Assembly: GCF_002026305.1 (NCBI RefSeq)
Contig: NZ_MVAB01000001.1
Location: forward strand, 2,122,001 to 2,186,000
Direction: 5' to 3'
DNA from: Vagococcus martis
GTDB taxonomy: Bacteria; Bacillota; Bacilli; Lactobacillales; Vagococcaceae
Length of the DNA: 64,000 nt
Under the pieces are notes generated by a model, which had not been told where the DNA came from, did not search any database, and was given only the letters and a program-made list of their open reading frames with translations. Each line of letters begins with the position of its first letter. Positions within the stretch are counted from its first letter, which is position 1. Positions 48,811-59,668 of the stretch are shown one piece after another. The position numbers and the translations under genes are program-made.

Positions 48811-50337
48811 ATGGAAAAAGCACCAGTAGCAATTATTATATTAGATGGTTATGGTAAACGTGATGAAGTTACAGGTAATGCTGTTGCACAAGCGAATACA
48901 CCTAACTTTGATCGTTTTTGGAATAACTATCCTCACAACACACTAAAAGCATCTGGTTTAGATGTAGGATTACCTGATGGTCAAATGGGAAACTCTGAAG
49001 TTGGACACACTAATATTGGTGCGGGCCGTATAGTTTATCAAAGTTTAACTCGTATCGACAAAGCAATCGAAGACAAAGAGTTTCAAACAAATGTTGCCCT
49101 AAATAATGGGATTCAACATGCGTTAGATAATGATTCTGCGCTTCATTTATTTGGTCTATTATCTGATGGTGGGGTTCATAGTCACCAAAACCATTTATAT
49201 GCCCTTTTAAAAATGGCAAAAGAGAGTGGCGTAAAAGAAACTTACGTACATGCTTTCTTAGATGGTCGTGACGTAGCACCAACTTCAGCTTATGGTTATA
49301 TGGAAGAATTACTTAAAGTCATGAAAGAATTAGATTATGGAAAAGTTGCGACAGTTTCTGGGCGTTTCTATGCAATGGATAGAGATAAACGTTGGGAACG
49401 TGTGTCAAAAGCTTATGAAGCAATTGTAGATGGTATTGGCGTGAAAGCGACTGATCCACTGCAAGCTATCCAAGAATCTTATGACAATGAAGTAAATGAT
49501 GAGTTCTTAGTGCCAGTTGTAATCGAAGAAAATGGTAAACCTGTTGGACAAGTAAAAGACAATGACTCTGTTATTTTCTTTAACTTCAGACCAGACCGTG
49601 CGATTCAATTGTCAAATGCTTTCACTGATAAAGAGTGGGAGCGCTTTGAACGTAAAAATCATCCTGAAAATGTTAAATTTGTGACAATGACTTTATATAA
49701 TCCAAGTATTGTAGCAGAAGTAGCATTTCCTCCAATCGAAATGAAAAATGTAATTGGTGAAGTATTATCAGATGCAGGATTAAAACAATTAAGAATTGCT
49801 GAAACTGAAAAATACCCACACGTAACATTCTTCATGAACGGTGGACGTAACGAAGAATTTCCAGGAGAAAGTCGTATTTTAATCAACTCACCTAAAGTTG
49901 AAACATATGACTTGAAACCTGAAATGAGTGCTTATGAAGTAACAGATGCGTTACTTGCTGATATTAAAGCAGATAAACATGATGCGATTATCTTAAACTT
50001 TGCTAACCCTGACATGGTAGGTCATTCAGGTATTTTAGAAGCAGCGATTAAAGCAATTGAAGCTGTGGATGAATGTTTAGGTAAAGTAGTAGATGCAATT
50101 ATTGCTAAAGGTGGATCTGCTATCATATTTGCCGATCATGGTAACTCAGAAACAATGACAACACCAGAAGGAAACCCACATACAGCTCATACGACTGTAC
50201 CAGTTCCTGTTATTGTTACAAAAGCTGGCGCAACTCTTAGAGATGGCGGTCGTTTAGCAGATGTGGCTCCTACAATGTTAGACTTATTAGGTATCGAAAA
50301 ACCTGAAGAGATGACAGGTGAGTCATTAATTAAATAA
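48811..50337 (+). CDS. gpmI: 2,3-bisphosphoglycerate-independent phosphoglycerate mutase
   Basis: 508 residues. Alkaline-phosphatase-fold enzyme with the metal-binding start IIILDGYG, nucleophile Ser62 ([10 protein letters not shown]) and C-terminal ligands in FADHGNSE and PHTAHTT. Mn2+-dependent; converts 3- to 2-phosphoglycerate. It begins one base after tpiA, with the ribosome binding site TTGGAGG inside tpiA. Confidence 0.97.
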   Translation: MEKAPVAIIILDGYGKRDEVTGNAVAQANTPNFDRFWNNYPHNTLKASGLDVGLPDGQMGNSEVGHTNIGAGRIVYQSLTRIDKAIEDKEFQTNVALNNGIQHALDNDSALHLFGLLSDGGVHSHQNHLYALLKMAKESGVKETYVHAFLDGRDVAPTSAYGYMEELLKVMKELDYGKVATVSGRFYAMDRDKRWERVSKAYEAIVDGIGVKATDPLQAIQESYDNEVNDEFLVPVVIEENGKPVGQVKDNDSVIFFNFRPDRAIQLSNAFTDKEWERFERKNHPENVKFVTMTLYNPSIVAEVAFPPIEMKNVIGEVLSDAGLKQLRIAETEKYPHVTFFMNGGRNEEFPGESRILINSPKVETYDLKPEMSAYEVTDALLADIKADKHDAIILNFANPDMVGHSGILEAAIKAIEAVDECLGKVVDAIIAKGGSAIIFADHGNSETMTTPEGNPHTAHTTVPVPVIVTKAGATLRDGGRLADVAPTMLDLLGIEKPEEMTGESLIK

Positions 50338-50352
50338 TTCACGAGCTTTTAA

Positions 50353-50380
50353 TTGAAAGTATTCGTGAAAATGGTACAAT
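50353..50380 (+). promoter_or_regulatory. Internal promoter upstream of eno
   Basis: TTGAAA, 16-base spacer, TACAAT, just after gpmI; it would give eno a transcript of its own. Confidence 0.62.
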
Positions 50381-50425
50381 GATTATGGAAGAATCCTTCC
50401 ATAGCTATAAAAACAATAATCCTAA

Positions 50426-51830
<1,405 letters not shown>

Positions 51831-51948
51831 AATGAAGATCGTTTGGTAAGTATACCTAAACTATACAATACGTAGTCATTGATATATAATTGTTTAAATT
51901 CGTTAAATATACGTGTTTATTATATAAAAATCATTATAGGAAGATTAC

Positions 51949-52546
51949 GTGATAAGAATTGGGTATGCGAGAGTTTTTTCCAGAGAACAAAATTTAGAAA
52001 GACGATTTGTGTTGGTAGAGGGTACAGAGGTTAAAAAAGGTTTTTCAGATAGATAAAGTGGTAAAGATAATAGTCATCCACAACTAAAAGAAATGATTAA
52101 CTATATTAGAGAAGATGATATAATATGTATATTGGAATTAGACGGATTAGGACGAAATAATAAAAAATAACTAGTATCATGAATCAGATACAAGACAAAG
52201 GAGCCATACTTAAAATTCTTCATTTTTCGGCTCTAAATGGTATACAGGAGGATAACTTGAGAAGGTTACTAAATAATCTTTTCATTGAACTGTTTAAGTA
52301 TACAGCCGAAAATGATCGTAAAAAGGTATGTAAAAGGCAAAGACAAGGTATTGAGTTAGCGAAAGAAAAAGGTAAATATAAAGGCGTCCTTTGGCTTATA
52401 GTGCTGATTCAGCAGATAAACAGAAGCGTGTAACTTATGAAAAAATAGTTGAGATGTTAGAGAAAGATGTTCCTATAACACAGATTTCAAAAGAGTTAGA
52501 TGTAGCTAGAAATACGATTTATAGGATTAGAGATGAAAGAAATTAA
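51949..52546 (+). pseudogene. Decayed serine recombinase (resolvase/invertase family)
   Basis: Translation from GTG gives IRIGYARVFSREQNLERR, the start of a resolvase, except that the catalytic serine of RVS is Phe. The frame reads on through an in-frame TAA to SGKDN, HPQLKEMINYIRE and ELDGLGRNN, then hits another stop. A shifted frame (from about 52179) continues with IQDKGAILKILHF, NLRRLLNNL and GIELAKEKGKYKG. A final segment (about 52400-52546) encodes the helix-turn-helix ITQISKELDVARNTIYRI. Two stops and at least two frameshifts make it non-functional. It is the only recombinase trace in the island and may once have mobilised it or a plasmid ancestor. Confidence 0.88.
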
Positions 52547-52558
52547 CTGTAATAAAGC

Positions 52559-52580
52559 GTCTCTAAAAAAATTTAGAGAC
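52559..52580. terminator. Symmetric hairpin between convergent pseudogene and PIN-like gene
   Basis: Perfect 9-bp stem GTCTCTAAA / TTTAGAGAC with an A4 loop. T runs outside are weak, so termination efficiency is uncertain. Confidence 0.5.
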
Positions 52581-52591
52581 ACTAAATAAAA

Positions 52592-53628
52592 TTAAGATAG
52601 CTTTAAGTTTTCCTCTTCTGTTTTTATTAAATTAGAAAAGTAAATCTCTTTTGTTGGATTAAAAAAATCAGGTTTTTTCCTATTTTTACTTTTTTCCTGA
52701 TAGTAGTTAATAAGGTCAATAGCATCTTTTTTGAAAAACAATCGTAAATTAAGTTGTAGAGATTTTCACCACTGTGACAATTAATAAATATTCTTTTTAA
52801 AAGAATATCAGCAGTTGCAAAAAAATGTATGTCGTTTGAAGAAGACTCATTCCAATATAGAGTACTCCATATTGATAAATACGTTAAATCCCAAGCTTGG
52901 TTTATACACCCTTTTTTTATTTTCTCAAAATCTTTTGAATTAGAGTTTTTAGGAGCTTTTATATTCTCTTGATTAGAGAATAACAATATAACGTAAGTAT
53001 TTATATACTGAGAAATAAGTAATTTATCAAAATTCCAATCCCAAAAATTCTTTATTTTTTCTACTGAAGAGTAGTTATTATTTTTATACAATTGTGTAAT
53101 GTGTAAAATACTGGCATAACACATTTTAAAGAAGTCATTTCCAGCGTGGTAACTTAGATTATTATTGATAGTTGTTTCTTTGTTCTCCATGATATTGATG
53201 GGTAATCTATCAATTTTACCTTTAGCTAAATCAAACCAAAGTTGAGTTGGGATAAGATTAAATATTTCTTTGAATTGTACTAGTTCTTTTTTCGCATTAT
53301 TAGAGTTGTTACTGTTATATGCATTCTCCATAATTGCAATGCTAGCATTAGGATTAATATCTAATAGGTGTAACCAAACCATCAATACAGATATTAAATT
53401 TTCTTCATTAGAGTCTTTTAAAAATCCATCAGTGCTTATTTTTAAAAGACTTGTTAGCAAATTTCTATCTAAAATTATTTGGCAATTATTTTCAAATGAA
53501 AGTTTTTTTATTATAGAATAGTCTAAAGCACCTTCTAATGAGTATTTTGGATGAAAAATAATCTGTTCATTATTTATATATTTTAAAATGTCGTCTATAT
53601 CATTTTCTTCTAATATTAGAAAACTCAT
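52592..53628 (-). CDS. PIN-nuclease-like protein, frame broken at an A-AAA-AAG heptamer
   Basis: In the starting frame the gene ends at 52627. At 52732-52726 (minus) the codons TCA AAA AAG contain the heptamer A-AAA-AAG. A -1 shift there continues with DAIDLINYYQ, PDFFNPTKEIYF and stops at 52592, giving 345 residues with a more protein-like end. Either a one-base deletion in an A run or -1 frameshifting explains this. Four acidic residues fall in PIN-domain order: Asp54 (IILDRN), Glu101 (IMENA), Asp247 (WDLTYL) and Asp274 (FFATAD). A metal-dependent RNase or toxin is therefore possible; this is inference. Start is uncertain (ATG 53628 or TTG 53646). Very AT-rich. Confidence 0.6.
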
Positions 53629-53738
53629 GAAATCATCTTCAAGCAATTTAATTAAAATCTATGTACTTTATTTTACTATGAATGAGAAACTTTATCATGT
53701 TAGAAAAAATAATTGTTATAAAAGCGAAAGGAGTTCTT

Positions 53739-54500
53739 ATGAATACTTTAAGTTATGAATCAATTTTTTATAAGGTAGGCAGAAGATTAAAAAGATTACA
53801 AACATACTCAAATAATGAGTATGATACATTGCTTTTTTTGATACTAGGGAATATGAATTTACGAATAAACACACTTTTTTTTCTAGTTAATAATTCAACT
53901 TTTGATGGAGTGTTCCCACTTCAAAGAACAATTTATGAAATGAACATTTCTTTTAAAGTTTATATTGATGCAAATAATAAAAAAGAAATGTTAGAAGTTT
54001 ATAAAAATAAGAAAGGTTTTGAGTTATCGCATAAAATCAGTAGGTTTATTAAAGAGGAGGATAGTAAAGTAATTACTGATAAAGAAAGCAAGAAATTAGA
54101 GGCGATGAAAAAAGATTTAATCAATGAATTAAAATCAGTTTCTGACAAAGGTATATACAAAACATGGTACGAGTTTGCTAGTAAAAAGTCTTTGTTAGAA
54201 TTGAGTTTAGAATATGAGAATATATCATCATATTTATATAGTTATGATTTGATGTCAAACTGGGTACATCCACAAACAATGGAAGAAAACTTAAGTAATG
54301 ACTTTCAGAATTATATATCAAGCCACAATAAAATGATTCTCTATACTAACTTACTATTGTCATTAAAATATTTGGAAGATAATTTATTATTATTATGTAA
54401 TTATTTAGGATTAGTTGAGAGTAATCCAATATATGAAATAGGAAAAGAATTGGAGATATTAAAAATCAAAATCGAAAAATTACGTATAGAAAATGAATAA
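53739..54500 (+). CDS. DUF5677-like protein
   Basis: 253 residues, almost wholly helical, without signal or obvious membrane segment. The pattern LQRTIYEMNISFKVYID (Arg63) and later YDLMSNWVHPQ (His177) resembles the DUF5677 family, which has no established activity. ATG follows AAAGGAG. It is transcribed divergently from the PIN-like gene and is followed after two bases by the HEPN-motif gene, so those two probably form an operon. The region is much richer in A+T than the core genes around it, indicating transfer. Confidence 0.65.
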   Translation: MNTLSYESIFYKVGRRLKRLQTYSNNEYDTLLFLILGNMNLRINTLFFLVNNSTFDGVFPLQRTIYEMNISFKVYIDANNKKEMLEVYKNKKGFELSHKISRFIKEEDSKVITDKESKKLEAMKKDLINELKSVSDKGIYKTWYEFASKKSLLELSLEYENISSYLYSYDLMSNWVHPQTMEENLSNDFQNYISSHNKMILYTNLLLSLKYLEDNLLLLCNYLGLVESNPIYEIGKELEILKIKIEKLRIENE

Positions 54501-54502
54501 AA

Positions 54503-55291
54503 ATGATTTATTGGAGTGAACAGAATATAATGCCCGATTTTAAAGAGAAGCTATCAAGTGTTTTATATAAAGATAAAGAATTTAAAATAAAGACTTCATT
54601 CAGAGAAGGATTTTATAATATAAATCATAAAGAATTGAATGATTTGATAATAAATTTGATGGATAATAATTTTAAATATCTCACTGATAAAAAATATATT
54701 TTACATTGGGATGGAATAGTGACTTATTTACAAATCTGCTCAAATGCAATGATGTATTTTGAAACATTTGAAATTAAACAAGCTTTATTATTTAATATTT
54801 TTGATGTAACAGACAATAAATTGGAGACAAAAATAGTAAATGATTTTCAAATAGAGTTGAATGAAAAGACGCTATTTAACGCTTTGAAACCTGATTATTT
54901 TACTTATATAGTTGGAGCATTTACAAACTTGAATGTTCTTCATAAGTATTTAATTCAATTTGTAAAAGAAACAAAGTTGAATACTTACTTAACTGATGAA
55001 ATTAGTTTTAGTACTTATAAGGAAAGTATTGATAAACTGAAATTTATCAGAAATAAAGTTTTTATTCATCCTGAAGGAAATAATACTTTGATTGATACTT
55101 ATTCCGAGATTGATTCAATAGAAGATGATTTTTTTAATTCGGAGATTGAAATAAAATACATTCATAAAGGCGAAGAATATAGTGAAAATTTGATTGAATT
55201 ATTTATATCAACTTACTATAATTTATTATCATATTTTTTAAATATTTTAATTTTAAATAACAAAAATTACTATATAGATAATACTCAATAA
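54503..55291 (+). CDS. HEPN-motif protein of unknown function
   Basis: 262 residues, helical, soluble. It contains FIRNKVFIHPEG with Arg183, Asn184 and His189: the R-x5-H arrangement with a polar residue after Arg is the catalytic signature of HEPN ribonucleases found in toxins and defence systems. The rest of the protein is not recognisable. No clear ribosome binding site precedes the ATG two bases after the previous stop, so coupling is likely; ATG 54530 is an alternative start. RNase activity is inference from the motif. Confidence 0.6.
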   Translation: MIYWSEQNIMPDFKEKLSSVLYKDKEFKIKTSFREGFYNINHKELNDLIINLMDNNFKYLTDKKYILHWDGIVTYLQICSNAMMYFETFEIKQALLFNIFDVTDNKLETKIVNDFQIELNEKTLFNALKPDYFTYIVGAFTNLNVLHKYLIQFVKETKLNTYLTDEISFSTYKESIDKLKFIRNKVFIHPEGNNTLIDTYSEIDSIEDDFFNSEIEIKYIHKGEEYSENLIELFISTYYNLLSYFLNILILNNKNYYIDNTQ

Positions 55292-55362
55292 AATTCTGAT
55301 TTTATTGAGAAATATTTAAATTAATTTTTTCAAATAAATAAAATGCAAAAGAGAGTGATGTA

Positions 55363-55866
55363 ATGAAAGAAGATAAAAATTCAGGTGTTGGATTTAGCTT
55401 GGCATTAGCTATAATTGTAGTTGGAATAGTATTACCGATTGTTTTTAAACAAACCCTAATAACAACAGTTTTTAGTGTAGTACTCGTATCAGTTGGAGTA
55501 GCAGGTTTAGGAATAGAACTTGAATCTTTTGATAATGGAAAAGGCTTTGCTTCAATTGGGATAGGAATATTATTTTTAGTACCAGCAATCAGCTTATTTT
55601 TTATAAATTCAACTTTAATTAAAATAGTTGGAGTTCTTTTACTTTTAATAGGAGTATTTGGAACTTTTGTAGGTGTCTCAGAACAAATTACAGTAAGAAA
55701 TTCAAAAAAAACGACCAAAGAAGTAACTAAAGAAATAAAAAGTACTGATAAATCTATTAGTAAAGGCATGATACCTAATGTTAAAATTTTATTTTTTATC
55801 CTAGGAGCACTTGCTGGATTTATTGCTAATTTAGTAACTATTTTAGATTATTTAAAAATTAGATGA
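55363..55866 (+). CDS. Five-helix membrane protein of unknown function
   Basis: 167 residues with hydrophobic segments at about 10-28, 31-50, 62-80, 84-104 and 143-162 and a charged Lys/Thr-rich loop (about 112-138). AGAGTGA precedes the ATG. It is the last gene of the inserted segment, in the same direction as the two preceding genes. A membrane partner or immunity role is possible but not supported by recognisable sequence. Confidence 0.65.
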   Translation: MKEDKNSGVGFSLALAIIVVGIVLPIVFKQTLITTVFSVVLVSVGVAGLGIELESFDNGKGFASIGIGILFLVPAISLFFINSTLIKIVGVLLLLIGVFGTFVGVSEQITVRNSKKTTKEVTKEIKSTDKSISKGMIPNVKILFFILGALAGFIANLVTILDYLKIR

Positions 55867-55990
55867 TGAGTTGGATATTGCTAACTACAAAATGCATCCT
55901 AGTTAGTAGTACACTACAATCTATTTTTGAGAATGTTGATATATAAAGCTTTATGTAGTATGATTTCCTTCAAATAAAAGAAAAGTTCGT

Positions 55991-56169
55991 CTGACCGTAT
56001 TGCTAAATACAACCAATTATTACGTATTGAAGACCAATTAGGTGAAGTAGCTGAATACAAAGGTTTAGCTTCATTTTACAACTTAAAAAACAAATAATTA
56101 ACGTTTAAATATAGCTTATTCTAATGGAATTAAAACTGTTCGGACGTAGAGCACCCTCTAGGAAACTGG
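55991..56169. repeat. 195-bp direct repeat, right copy (first 179 bp; interrupted by an IS)
   Basis: Copies the last 107 bp of eno and the first part of its terminator; the remaining 16 bp continue at 57652-57667 after the insertion sequence. The eno fragment has no start and is not a gene. The 124 bases before it hold no gene; I see only a short CTAACT/AGTTAG inverted repeat there. Confidence 0.93.
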
Positions 56170-57643
56170 GGCTCTTTGTCAACTACTGTTGGTAAGAGTT
56201 AAAACGTTAGAATTTAGGATCTAGAAAACAACATGTTTTCTAGATCTTTTTTGGTGTCTTGAAGACAGATTTCTTTAAACAAATTGCTATTCGTAATTTG
56301 AAATTATAAAAACTTCTCATGCCATAGTCATTACGCTTAATGACTTTAATATGATTGTTCATACATTCTAAAGGACCGTTTGAATACGATGTTTCAAAAG
56401 TATTTTTTATTTCTTCTTGATACTTTCTAAATGTTTTAAAAACAGGTATATACTCTTGAAAAAGAGTTTTTTGATTGATTAAATCTACAAATAAAGAATA
56501 ATCTTTTGTTTGAAAAGCTCTTAAAATCTGTTGATAAATATTATAAGCATCTGTAAGTTCAGCATTGTAAGTAAGTAGGCGTTCAAGTAATTCTTTTTCA
56601 GAAAGATACGTTTTAAATGAAGAGTGCCATTGTTGTTGAATAAAGTCTAGTTTGCCATAACTTTTTTGAAGTAATTTCCAATATTTTTTTATTCGTCTAT
56701 AAATAATTCCATTATCTTTATGCTTTAATTGATTCATTATTCTAATTCGTATTTTTTGAAAAGCTCTACCAATGTGTTGAACTAGATGAAATTTATCTAA
56801 AACGACTTTAGCGTTAGGAAAAAGTCTCTTAGTTAAGATGATGTAGGGTTGATAAATATCAGAAACAACATACTTCACTTGTTCTCTGTTAGATAAAGAG
56901 AATCCGTTAAAGTATTTCTCGATCTTCGGTAATCTTCGATCAGGTAAAATATCAATTAACTCCTTAGTGTCAGCATCTATCATAATAAAACTCATAGATC
57001 CAGCTACTTTTTTTACAGATTTAAACTCATCAAAACAAAGGACAGCTGGTAAGGAATAACTATATTTCTGAATGGGTTGATACCATTCTTTAAGTACCCG
57101 ATAAACAGTTGAAGTAGAAACGTTTGCTTGTTTTGAAATGTCACTCATAGATTGTTTAGAAGTTAGTTTTTTAGCAACAAGACGTTTTAAATTGTTAGAA
57201 ATAGAATTGTTTCTAGAAACAAAAGGCGTATCTAAAACAAATGTCGATTTACAATCTTTGCACAAGAAACGACGTTTCTTTAATTGAACATATGTAACGT
57301 ATTCAGAAATAGCAGGAACTTTAATTAAACTAGTAGTATATCCCCACTTAATAATGTGTGTATCCTTTTCTTCGCAATGAGGACAACATTCTGGTGTTTC
57401 ATCTAAAAAACCTTCAAATACTCTAGAGAAAACTCCCTTTATTTTCCTAGTAGACAAACAATTTTCATTAAAAATAATATTTAGGTCTAGTATATTTAAG
57501 ATATCTTTGATAGTCTGTGAGTATGACATGTGGTATCCTCCTTAGATTGTTGTTTCGCAATTTCATTCTAACGGATAACACATGTTTTTGTGTACTAAAA
57601 ACTGCTGGTAACTTTCATTACCAACAGTAGAAATTATAGAGCC
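56170..57643 (-). mobile_element. ISL3-family insertion sequence, complete
   Basis: 1474 bp, bounded by imperfect inverted repeats that begin GGCTCTTTGTCAA on the left and, on the complementary strand of the right end, GGCTCTATAATTT; the inner CTACTGTTGGTAA is identical (20 of 26 positions match). An 8-bp target duplication GAAACTGG flanks it (56162-56169 and 57644-57651). Removing the element and one duplication restores the eno terminator repeat exactly. Ends and duplication length fit the ISL3 family. Confidence 0.95.
56240..57529 (-). CDS. ISL3-family transposase
   Basis: 429 residues, full length. An N-terminal zinc-binding region (CCPHC and CKDC), a helix-turn-helix (MSDISKQANVSTSTVYRVL) and the DDE catalytic domain with Asp167 (CFDEFKSV), Asp224 (VVSDIYQPY) and Glu388 (NGPLECMNNHIK). 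No stop or frameshift, so it may still be active. Start ATG follows AAGGAGG (minus strand). Confidence 0.95.
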   Translation of the reverse strand: MSYSQTIKDILNILDLNIIFNENCLSTRKIKGVFSRVFEGFLDETPECCPHCEEKDTHIIKWGYTTSLIKVPAISEYVTYVQLKKRRFLCKDCKSTFVLDTPFVSRNNSISNNLKRLVAKKLTSKQSMSDISKQANVSTSTVYRVLKEWYQPIQKYSYSLPAVLCFDEFKSVKKVAGSMSFIMIDADTKELIDILPDRRLPKIEKYFNGFSLSNREQVKYVVSDIYQPYIILTKRLFPNAKVVLDKFHLVQHIGRAFQKIRIRIMNQLKHKDNGIIYRRIKKYWKLLQKSYGKLDFIQQQWHSSFKTYLSEKELLERLLTYNAELTDAYNIYQQILRAFQTKDYSLFVDLINQKTLFQEYIPVFKTFRKYQEEIKNTFETSYSNGPLECMNNHIKVIKRNDYGMRSFYNFKLRIAICLKKSVFKTPKKI

Positions 57644-57651
57644 GAAACTGG

Positions 57652-57667
57652 AGGGTGTTTTTTGTTT
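57652..57667. repeat. 195-bp direct repeat, right copy (last 16 bp)
   Basis: AGGGTG followed by the T run and GTTT; it completes the duplicated eno terminator after the IS. Beyond it the sequence differs from the left copy. Confidence 0.85.
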
Positions 57668-57762
57668 TATAACAACATAATATACATCGTTATATCATTT
57701 CATTAAATCATAATAGATACTATGATATACTCATCGTGGATATTAAATTTACGGAGGGTATT

Positions 57763-58713
57763 ATGGATAATAATTCAAACGATATGAATCGATTGCTACA
57801 AGAGTTAGCAAATCAAAAAAATAAAGATAGAAAATATCTCTTAAAAATAGAAATAGCAAAGGCGACTGATAGAAGTGTGAAGTTAGCCTTACAAGAGATA
57901 TTAGATGATATTGAGAAAAAAGAAAAGACCAGTCGTATCATTGGGATCATTGCCTTAGTTGTTATAATCGGTGCTGTTTTATTTGTATTAGGCACACGAG
58001 AATCTAATTCAAAGAATACGGATAAATCACCAATCACGTCATTAAGTTCTAGCGAAGTAGTGTATTCAAGTCAAAGTGATTCAACAGAGATAAAAGAAAG
58101 TCGCAAGAAAGAAGTCAGTCTAACAAATCATCAAGTAGAAGAATGGGTTAGTGCAGTGTGGGATAAAAGACATCAAAACTATCCTGATTTGAAAGATAAG
58201 CGACTGAATATTAGAACTGATGATACAGACAAACTTGTCTACATTGATGTATTACCACCAAGAGATAAAGAGGTAGATAAATATTCTGTTTTTCGTATCA
58301 ATGCAAAAGGTGAGTTAGAAGAATCAGGCTATTTTAATCAAAATGGAGGAATTAATAATTGGGTGGTTGTTTCAAGAGAATTTATGGATACATCAGAGGT
58401 TGATGTTAAACCAGAAATCACAGTTGATCAAAGTAGTTCTAAACAAAGTATTACCTCTGATGAAGCAATAAAATGGGTACAAGATTATTTAAAATCACAG
58501 GCTACAGAGCCTCTAGATTTTGAGGAAGTAACTTTTGACACGCAACAAAGTAGTGAGGGATTAACAGAAGTCATGATGTACACTTGGAATTCTGCACATA
58601 CAGCAAAAACTTTTGTCGCTGTATATAGAGTGAATGCTGATGGTAAACTTGAAGAAGGTTCAATATATGGACATGATGACTGGCATGTTGTCAGTGATGA
58701 GTTTATTAAATAA
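57763..58713 (+). CDS. Membrane-anchored protein with two related C-terminal domains
   Basis: 316 residues: a cytoplasmic N-terminus of about 50 residues, one membrane helix (IIGIIALVVIIGAVLFVLG), a Ser-rich linker, then two homologous domains. Their shared endings are FRINAKGELEESGYF...NWVVVSREFM and YRVNADGKLEEGSIY...DWHVVSDEFI, and each starts with a WV motif (EEWVSAVW, IKWVQDYL). The domains probably lie outside the membrane. I do not recognise the family. ATG follows GGAGGG. This is the first gene of the original downstream chromosome after the island. Confidence 0.75.
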   Translation: MDNNSNDMNRLLQELANQKNKDRKYLLKIEIAKATDRSVKLALQEILDDIEKKEKTSRIIGIIALVVIIGAVLFVLGTRESNSKNTDKSPITSLSSSEVVYSSQSDSTEIKESRKKEVSLTNHQVEEWVSAVWDKRHQNYPDLKDKRLNIRTDDTDKLVYIDVLPPRDKEVDKYSVFRINAKGELEESGYFNQNGGINNWVVVSREFMDTSEVDVKPEITVDQSSSKQSITSDEAIKWVQDYLKSQATEPLDFEEVTFDTQQSSEGLTEVMMYTWNSAHTAKTFVAVYRVNADGKLEEGSIYGHDDWHVVSDEFIK

Positions 58714-58725
58714 TAAAGAAAGACG

Positions 58726-58753
58726 AGTCACCTATTTTTTAGGTGGCTTTTAT
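58726..58753 (+). terminator. Rho-independent terminator
   Basis: AGTCACCTA / TAGGTGGCT stem (one G-T pair) with a five-T loop and a T-rich tail. Confidence 0.82.
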
Positions 58754-58813
58754 TTATATAGAAAACCATGATAAAATTTATCATAACAAACCAATGAGTG
58801 AGTGGAGGATTTT

Positions 58814-59668
58814 ATGACCATTATAGATGAGTTATCAAGATTAACGCATGTTACACCAAATGAAAAAGCATTAGTAAGCTATATTTTAACTAATACACAA
58901 GACGTTCTAAACTACTCTCCCAAAGAGTTAGCTGATGAGGCTTTTGTGTCTATTGCAACGGTTTATCGTTTACTAAAGAAAATAGATCAACCTGGTTTCA
59001 ATGAATTTAAAGTTGCTTTAGCACAGTCTTTGTCTACAGAACGAGTTGAGTTAACTGACGTAAATATCGACTACCCAATTAAAGAATTAGAAACAACAGA
59101 TTCCATGATTAATGCTATGGAAAAGTTATATCAAAAAACGCTTTTAGAAACAAAAAAGGTGAGTAATGCTTCTTCTTTGAAAGAAGCCGTAGATTTATTA
59201 CTACAAGCAAAACAAGTTGATGTTTACACAGCAGCTGGTAATTTATATTTTGCACAGAATTTTCAGTTTCAATTACAAGAAATTGGCTATGTGATACAAG
59301 TACCACAAGAAGATTATCTCCAACGTTTATATGCTGCTAATAGCACATCAGATCATGTAGCATTAGTAATTTCTTATGGTGGTAGAGGACAAACAACTCG
59401 TGCGGTTGTAGATTTACTAGTAAAAAATCAAACACCGATTATTTTGATCACCTCAACACAATCAAATCCTTTAACCACATTTTCAGATATTAAATTATAT
59501 CTGAGTTCAGTCGAGAATCATTACAATAAATTATCCTCTTTTTCGACACGTTTTTCTTTATTGATGGTACTTGACTTACTTTATGCTGAACTATTTAGTC
59601 GAGAATATGACAAGAATCTAGAGTATAAAGTAGCTAATTATCAGAAAATGAATGATGAATTGAAATAG
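58814..59668 (+). CDS. RpiR/MurR-family transcriptional regulator
   Basis: 284 residues. An N-terminal HTH_6 domain (LVSYILTN, YSPKELADEAFVSIATVYRLLKKI) and a C-terminal SIS sugar-phosphate-binding domain (VALVISYGGRGQTTRAV). Such regulators respond to phosphosugars. ATG follows GGAGG. Two inverted repeats of the TGAAA/TTTCA type lie just downstream, before the HAD phosphatase gene, which makes that gene a likely target. Confidence 0.88.
   Translation: MTIIDELSRLTHVTPNEKALVSYILTNTQDVLNYSPKELADEAFVSIATVYRLLKKIDQPGFNEFKVALAQSLSTERVELTDVNIDYPIKELETTDSMINAMEKLYQKTLLETKKVSNASSLKEAVDLLLQAKQVDVYTAAGNLYFAQNFQFQLQEIGYVIQVPQEDYLQRLYAANSTSDHVALVISYGGRGQTTRAVVDLLVKNQTPIILITSTQSNPLTTFSDIKLYLSSVENHYNKLSSFSTRFSLLMVLDLLYAELFSREYDKNLEYKVANYQKMNDELK

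Noticed and set aside
55302-55769. Long open frame on the minus strand opposite the five-helix membrane protein gene
   Set aside because: It has no good ribosome binding site and mirrors the plus-strand codons; the plus-strand gene has a start signal and a convincing membrane-helix pattern.
55991-56097. A second enolase gene
   Set aside because: Only the last 107 bp of eno are present, without a start; this is a duplicated flank.
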